Assembly: GCA_963854835.1 (NCBI GenBank)
Contig: OY978525.1
Span: 79,167,628 to 79,231,627 of the forward strand
Source of the DNA: Megamerina dolium
Lineage: Eukaryota; Arthropoda; Insecta; Diptera; Megamerinidae
Direction of reading: 5' to 3'
DNA length: 64,000 nucleotides
Part shown: positions 57,845 to 64,000 of the stretch, piece after piece
How positions within the stretch are numbered: the stretch's first letter is position 1
Layout of the letters: every line of letters starts with the position of its first letter
Made by a program: the position numbers and the translations under genes
Notes under the pieces: generated by a model
The model's input: the letters and a program-made list of their open reading frames with translations, nothing else
What the model was told of the DNA's origin: nothing
Databases searched by the model: none

Positions 57845-58153
57845 GCCGTAGCTCAGTGGTTAGTGTGTTGGCCTTCTGATCTGTAGGACGTGGTTCACTC
57901 TCCGGCGGATGCATAACAAATTTAATATCGAAAACATTTTTTTTTCGAACGTTACCCACCTGTCGGCAAACAATTGGCAATTCTTCCGACAGTAACAACT
58001 TGCCATGAAAAAGCTTCTAAAAGAACTCTGTGACAAAGGGTTCTGCCCTTCTAATACTGTCCAAAATTTAACACTCATAACAGTAATGGAAGAGAAGCTT
58101 GGCCAATGAGCCCTTCGGGGCTTTAAGTGTCACATATTTATTTTCTACTTATT
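57845..58153 (+). mobile_element. tRNA-derived SINE, copy S6, full length with 15 bp target duplication
   Basis: Full-length copy of 309 bp. Head GCCGTAGCTCAGTGGTTAGT (A box), anticodon-arm-like TTGGCCTTCTGATCTGTAGG, B box GGTTCACTC, then the family body (CCTGTCGGCAAACAATTGGC, AACTTGCCATGAAAAAGC), the hairpin AGCCC-TTCG-GGGCT (58109-58122), GTCACATATTTA and a T-rich tail. It is flanked by the perfect direct repeat TTAGAATGATCCGAT (57830-57844 and 58154-58168). Confidence 0.92.
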
Positions 58154-58154
58154 T

Positions 58155-59060
58155 TAGAATGATCCGATAACGTTCGATAACTTGCCATTCTCATATAAAC
58201 TCTCGTCCCTTGGCAAAAAACTGGAATAGTCGATTTTCACAAGCTTCTCTTGAGGCGAATTTTTCACCAGCAAAATCATTCGTCATAGACAGGGACTGGT
58301 AGTAACCACTTGCCAGGTGCAGTCCAGGCTATAAGGTGGATGCATAAGAACCTCTCAACCAAGCTTTCGGAGCTTCGGCCGGGTTACTATCGATGTGTGT
58401 AGCTTGCCGTTGTCCTGATGGAACACATTTTATCTCCTATCGGCCAAAGCTGGCCACTTCTAGGCGATTGCTTCCTTCAGACGGTCCAATTGATGACTGT
58501 ACCGGCCAGAATTAAGAGGTTGGCCGTAAGGGAGCAGCTCATAGTAGATGATTCCCTGCCAATCCCACCAAACACATAGCAAAACCTTCCTGATCGTCAA
58601 TCCTGGCTTGGTCACCGTGTGCGCCGGCTCACCGCGATCGACCACGATCGTTTTCGCTTGAATTTGTCGTAAGTGACCCACTTTTCATCACCAGTAACCA
58701 GTTCAGAAATGGATCAATTTTGTTGCGATTCAGCAGCGATTCACAGATGTAAATTCGGTCCATGAGGTTTTTTTTGCGTTAACTAGTGTGACACCCATAC
58801 ATCGAGCTTCTTTTTGTATCCAGCCTTATTTAAATGGTTCCAAACGGTTTTTGTGCAATGTTTAGCACCTGGGCAATAGAAACAGTGCTTACATGACTGT
58901 CAGACTCGACGATTTCCATTATTTTATCGATATTTTCGACCATTGGCCTTCCAGAGCGTGGTGCATCTTTGACATCAAAATACCGGAACGGATTCAACGA
59001 AACCAAAATTGCACGTGATTGGCTGTTACAGTATCAGAACCATAAATACTATTCACATTT
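58155..59060 (-). pseudogene. mariner transposase relic (irritans-like)
   Basis: On minus, 58681-58460 reads GHLRQIQAKTIVVDRGEPAH and KVLLCVWWDWQGIIYYELLP, the first catalytic region of the mariner type. Toward 58300 broken pieces of the second and third catalytic regions follow, and toward 58950 parts of the helix-turn-helix linker (PRSGRPMVENIDKIMEIVE in a broken frame). Stops and frameshifts throughout. Confidence 0.75.
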
Positions 59061-59759
59061 TCAGCCGTTTGGTGAGTTTTTTTTTTTTGTAAATATCGTT
59101 GATAATCTAACGGTTGATTTTTACGCTTGTGATGTGTTTACTTTAGTAGTTTTAACGATGTTATTGAATTTGTTTGTTAACTTTGAAATGTACCTAACGC
59201 TGGGGAAATGTTTGTGTTTGTGTTGTTGCTGCGGTTCTAATCTATTTCCCTACAAGAACACTACCGTTTATACAACTGATCATATAACCAGTAGTATCTG
59301 ACGCTACTTTATGTTAGGACTTAGAACAAAGTTACTATCATTTTCTTAAGAGTCATGTGAAAATTCTTACTGAAAGTATTGTTTACAAGTGATTTTGTAT
59401 CTCTGTCTAACACGTCAATTTTTGAATAGTGTCAAATATATAATTATCTTATTTACTCTAGTCAGACTAATGAGCATTTCTGTCAGATTAACTACACAAC
59501 CATTTAACTGTCTCTTCCTAACCAATTAGTTTTTGTTATTTGGGAATATATAGTTCTATTACTTACTCTAGTTGAGTGTAGTAGAAATAACCGTCAGCCA
59601 ATTTATTCATATTTTTTCATAAATATCTATCAGAACAATCATGTAGATCTGACCTAAAAAGCTCACCACCTGTTGTTGTTATCGCTTTACTCTCTTGCCA
59701 TTTTTGGCTACAGGTCAGCGTTGTCTTTTCATATACCCTTTCAACTTAAAATTGTAATG
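59061..59759. other. AT-rich spacer, nothing recognised
   Basis: A plus frame at 58969-59301 is partly mariner sequence and otherwise Leu/Phe/Cys rich without family resemblance. Confidence 0.4.
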
Positions 59760-59767
59760 GTAAAAAG

Positions 59768-62700
59768 CAGGGCCGGATTAACCTTCAAAGGGGCCCTAGG
59801 CAACAATCAATTTGGGGGCCCTTTTTTCCCCTTCCGTTCCCTTCTTTTTTCGATTAAAAAATACAAACTTATATCTTTCATAAAAATTTTATTGTCACAA
59901 TGTAATAATATCAATAAAATTACTATATACATTTTAAACATGTCGTTTTCTACATTTCTTTTCGGCAAATTCATCAATTATATCATAAATATCGATTTTG
60001 TTCAATAAATTTGACTCAATGCAAAGTATACCTAACATCTCGAGTCGCTCTTGTCTCGTTGTAGCTCTTTCAGCAGCTTTGATTCTTTTTAATTAGGTTT
60101 GGCAGAACAATTTGTGATCATTAACGTTAAAAAAATCCGAAGAGCTATTTCTGTGTTAGGGAATACATCGGCTAATTGATCTTCCATTAGAACAACATTC
60201 TTATACAAATGACTATGAGTTCTTTGTGCATCAGTGTATCTGGAGTTCACGTAACTTTGGAATTGTTTCATTTCAATGAAAAATTCTTCCAAATCTCTAG
60301 AATAAAAATGAACTAAGTTATTTATAGCTTCGTGGAGGTCTCCATCACTTAGATAAAAGTTGATGAGAAATGCAAATCTCTCTGAAACTTCCATATACAC
60401 TTTCGCACGTCTTTTGATTTCACTGTGAAGATTTTCGATGTTTTCGAGCAAACCTTTTGTCGTATGTTTGTATGAAACTAAACTCTCTTCTAACGATCCG
60501 TACAAAAAAGCACACGTTTGCAAATCTGCTTTTTCAATTTGCAATGACTTACTCACTGAACGCATAGCAGTCAAAATAGAGTTCCATAAAATCAACATGA
60601 AACCAAATTCGAATTTTTGCATTTTATTCGCGATACACGTCGCCTCATAACGAGTATCAGTATTTTGTGATTCATCATCAGCAATGATTTCTAAAGCCTC
60701 TAATATGATATCAAATGAATCGTAATCTGCATTCGTCGCATTCGAATGTGCTTCCCAGCGTGTAGTTGACAATGTCTTCAAAGCTCTCTCATTCAAACTC
60801 AATATTCTTGCTTGCACACCTTTATACTTTCCGGACATGTTTACTGCATTGTCATATGATTGTCCTCTACAATTTTGAATATCTAAACCACAGTCTTCAG
60901 TAAGAAACTATAAAGTTTGATTCGTTAGACTTTCACCAGTATGACCTTCCAACTGCAGAAAAGTTATAAACCTTTCGAATGGTTGAAAATCGTTCGGAGA
61001 AACATACCTTAAAATAATAGACAATTGATCAACATGCGATACATCAGGAGTGGAATCGTCAGATAAGCTAAAATACCTAGCCGAAGTAACCTCTTTTAAA
61101 ATGTATGATCTGACTTTTTTACCCATAATGTTAATGAACTCCTCGCAGATCGTCTTCGATAAATAAGAAGTTACACCTGTCCCAGCATTGCCGTATCTAA
61201 CAATATGACCGTGCAAAAAAGGATCAAATTTCGCAACGAGTTCAAGTAACCCTAGATAATTTCCGTTGTCCGGCACCCCGAATTGCTCATTCGAACCTCT
61301 GAATGACAAACCTCGCTCTGCTAATGTGGTAATGACAGCAACTACCCGTTTTAAAACGTCGCGTCAGTATTTTTTTTCACTTAGTAGTTCATTCTCGAGT
61401 AGTTCTGGCAGATTATTTTCGACCTTTCGTTTTTGCCGGTAAATCAGCAAACACTCCCGATGTTTTGGATTTTTTTCATGCTGTTGTAAATGACTTCCGA
61501 TGTTTTTCCAGTCATCATATCCTTCACGAGAAAGTTTTATCGATTGGTCGGGTGGTAGAAATAGCTTGCAATAAAAACAATGGACAGACCCTGTGAATAA
61601 AAACCAAAAATTATTATTATCGATTACACTGTGTGCCTAAAAATAATTTTGAAAATTACAAAAAAAACGAATCCTGTCTAGAATGGTTGGTAATGACCAC
61701 ATGGATACTTTCTTTACAGGTTTTTTAATGTTAGGTCTATTTATTCGACCGGCTTTCCGGTTTTCTGTCATTTTCCGTTTTCTTTTCTCTGAATATTTTT
61801 TCAAGGTTAGAGAATATAAAAAAAGACTCAATGACCGCTATTTCAAATTTTTTTCCCGTGCAGTTTTTGACCTATTTTATTCCAGAAACGTTATTAGTTT
61901 AATAAGAGGACACAACTAGCCTTTTGTTCGAAAAAAAGGACCAATATTACGTGATCAAAAGCATGCTTTTAAAAAAAATTAATTTAATGAGTAAATCGAA
62001 AACGAGGGCTAAATTTGAAATAAATCTGTAATGGAAGTATTTATAGAATCATCACCAACCATTGTAGACAGGTTTCGTTTTTTTTTTGTAATTTTTGAGG
62101 TCAGACAGTGTTAGAAATTATGTGAATTATACACAAACTATGAATTAAGGGTGGCTGCGTTATTTTTAAAAAAAAACTTGGTTGAGTTAATGTAACTTGC
62201 TTAAGTTAATGTAACTTTGTTATATTACAAGTTAATCATAAATTTTCAAGTAAGAAATTAGAAGTTACTTTTTAAGCGAATTCGTTTAACTTTAAGTTTT
62301 ATTTTTAAAGGATTTTTTTTTCTTGCTAGAAAAAAACCTGTATCTTTCTCAAAAAATAGAGTGAATTTCGTTAAAGAAATTGATTCAAATCATACATTAC
62401 CTTTCATTGGTGAATAAATAAGCCAATCTCGGTTTGTTTTTTCTCCATTTGGTTTAGTCCCAAAAAATAAGTTGGGCGAACAATATCTCGATGTTGATTC
62501 GTTTTCATACCGACGCTTAGATGATTCGAATGGTTCAGTCGAATTTTGACATGTGGATGGCCCATGTTCAATCCAAAATCTTACATCTTCAATCGATCTT
62601 CGTCGATTTTTCCCTTTTTCCCATTTGGAACGGTTGGAAATTTCTACACCTTGATTTTTATGTACACTCGCCCACAAGAGATTGGTTTGAAGATTCAGGT

Positions 62701-63650
62701 GTTGAGTTGCCTGGATCATCGTTCAAATCAGGACTAGTTGCAAGTCCTTGACTGCCTGATGAATTTGGTGTTTTTACGTTCCGTAACACTGCACTTGTTC
62801 GTGATCGTTTTTCTTCGGCAACGTTTCTTTTTTGCGCACCACTTGAATATGAACGAGACATTTTTTTACATAATAACAACTTAAGACGCTAACGATAGTT
62901 TGAGCATGTATTGCACTTAAACTATCACTCCCGAAAAATGATGGTCTCACTATGGTAAAGAAAAAAACGCGAACTTTTACGTGATAATAACAAAGATATT
63001 TTATTCACTTATTCACTTTACACTATGTAATTGTTTACGGTGAGTATTCTCAGACTTGACTATCCCCGTACAGCGAATTCTTCGTCTTATATACAAATTC
63101 AAATGTTCCAGAATATTACCGAAAATTCCAGTCATTTATTGTTCTCGAATATTCTCGACCTCTACATTAACTTCTATTCTCGAACATTCACGTAAAGGTA
63201 TTTGTTAAATGATACTAAATGACACATTCATTTATTTGTCATCCATCATTAATCATTCACTCATTCATCATTCTAGTTGAAATTTCCGTTTGAAGGCTTT
63301 TACACCCTCTGTTTCAAAAATAACCGAAATTTTTCAAAATAGATACAACCAGTGTACATTCTATAGTGTACAGTGTACCAGTGCACGGTCATACAATTTG
63401 TCAAATGAGTCGGAAATGTTCTTTTTAGGAACCATGGCTAGTTCGTCGGTCGTCGCCTTTTGAATGCGGTCAATTGAGTTTTATTTATTTGAATAAAATT
63501 TATTTTCAGTTCTGATTATATTTTTCTTTCAGTCTCTAGAATTTTATGTTTCTAAGAAAATTTTAGAAGTCTTTTTCATTTTTCGGGGGCCCCTTAAAAT
63601 CGGGGGCCCCAGACAACTGCCTACTCTGCCTACTTGTTAATCCGGCCCTG
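59768..63650. mobile_element. complete hAT transposon, 3.9 kb, with 8 bp target duplication
   Basis: Termini are 15 bp perfect inverted repeats CAGGGCCGGATTAAC at 59768 and, on the other strand, at 63650. They are followed by G/C-rich subterminal GGGGCCC motifs. A perfect 8 bp direct repeat GTAAAAAG flanks the element (59760-59767 and 63651-63658), the size expected for hAT. It contains a two-exon transposase gene on minus (59934-62861). Nothing else is inserted into it. Confidence 0.93.
59934..62861 (-). pseudogene. hAT transposase (TTF zinc finger, DUF4371, hAT dimerisation)
   Basis: Minus strand. Exon 1 (62861-62401) starts MSRSYSSGAQ, shifts frame once (about 62660-62700), and carries the first half of a TTF-type zinc finger (RFWIEHGPSTCQNSTEPFES, TNRDWLIYSPMKG). 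An 810 bp intron (61591-62400; donor GTAATG, acceptor TTATTCACAG) joins it in phase to SVHCFYCKLFLPPDQ. Then LSFRGSNEQFGVPDNGNYLG, DSTPDVSHVDQLSII, NMSGKYKGVQARILSL (the DUF4371/hAT core) and, after a frameshift at about 60085, LEMLGILCIESNLLNK near the end. The gene is of the type labelled 'zinc finger MYM-type protein 1-like' in many insects. Defects: the exon 1 frameshift, TGA at 61364-61366, TAG at 60908-60910 and the late frameshift. Confidence 0.88.
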
Positions 63651-63658
63651 GTAAAAAG

Positions 63659-64000
63659 GTATGAAAAGTAGTAGAAAAGTAGTTGTAATATATTAATATA
63701 AATGCAATTAAACACAATTAAATTTACGGATAAATAAAACAAAATGCCAATTAAACGCAAAACAGTTACAACTTTTACTGTTTTACGTCATATTTGACTA
63801 AAATTCTATAATTATGAAAAATCAGAAAACATTTAGTACTATTATAAAGAGCCTATTTTTCTACCTGTGGAAACCGTAACACACCATTAATGGTGAATGG
63901 ATTTTACAGCATTGTTGCAGTAAAATCGATGTGACTGAACTGGACATAGAGTATAGAATTGGTGTATATTTTGATGTATATTTTGTGCAAGCTTTCAGTG
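63659..64000. other. AT-rich flank, nothing recognised
   Basis: Continues the pre-insertion sequence seen left of the hAT element; no gene or repeat recognised. Confidence 0.4.

Overview
The window looks like nuclear DNA of a higher fly (Diptera, Brachycera; a tephritid fruit fly would fit). It is AT-rich, has short 60-85 bp introns with GT..AG ends, TATA microsatellites, and a dense mixture of mariner, hAT, pogo-like, P-like, Ty3/gypsy, Jockey and RTE-like elements. The order-level call is inference from element families and intron style; no single marker gene proves it.

The only host gene I can build with confidence is on the minus strand. A signal-peptide exon at 40739-40865 joins in frame to an exon at 8390-8525, then 7089-8305, then 6968-7015, and the gene runs on past the left side. 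The product is a secreted protein with a six-cysteine PAN/Apple-like domain followed by a long Pro/Ser/Tyr/Asn-rich region. Its first intron would be about 32.2 kb and holds most of the transposable elements of the window. Two further short minus-strand coding-like segments (50100-50158 and 53629-53838) may be terminal exons of a second gene lying upstream.

Layout. 1-6.6 kb: mariner relic, two damaged RTE-like retrotransposon copies, TA microsatellites, a deletion derivative of a DUF4817-type transposase gene and a tRNA-derived SINE. 7-8.5 kb: PAN gene exons. 9.1-11.5 kb: mariner, SINE and hAT relics. 13.3-20.1 kb: Ty3/gypsy complex with LTRs in opposite orientations. 20.2-25.6 kb: hairpin repeats, a mariner scrap and a 2.6 kb pogo-like element with TA target duplications, carrying a nested Harbinger-type MITE. 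26.5-30.45 kb: a near full-length Jockey-type element that lost its catalytic RT motif. 30.5-31.4 kb: a three-exon THAP-domain gene resembling a P-element/THAP9 transposase 5' half, cut off by an RTE-like copy (31.4-33.0 kb). 33-39.5 kb: four mariner elements, one complete with inverted repeats and split by a solo LTR. 40.7-40.9 kb: first exon of the PAN gene. 42-48.7 kb: SINE, microsatellites, a diverged 155 bp tandem repeat, gypsy fragments and an LTR plus gag. 50-58 kb: SINEs, a dispersed GGGATCCCG-type repeat, a Jockey copy, an RTE tail and an 813 bp maT-like element. 58-64 kb: mariner relic and a complete 3.9 kb hAT element with a perfect 8 bp target duplication.

Most autonomous elements here carry frameshifts, stops or internal deletions. 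The best evidence for past mobility is structural: exact target-site duplications around the hAT element, two SINE copies, the solo LTR, the MITE and three TA-flanked elements.
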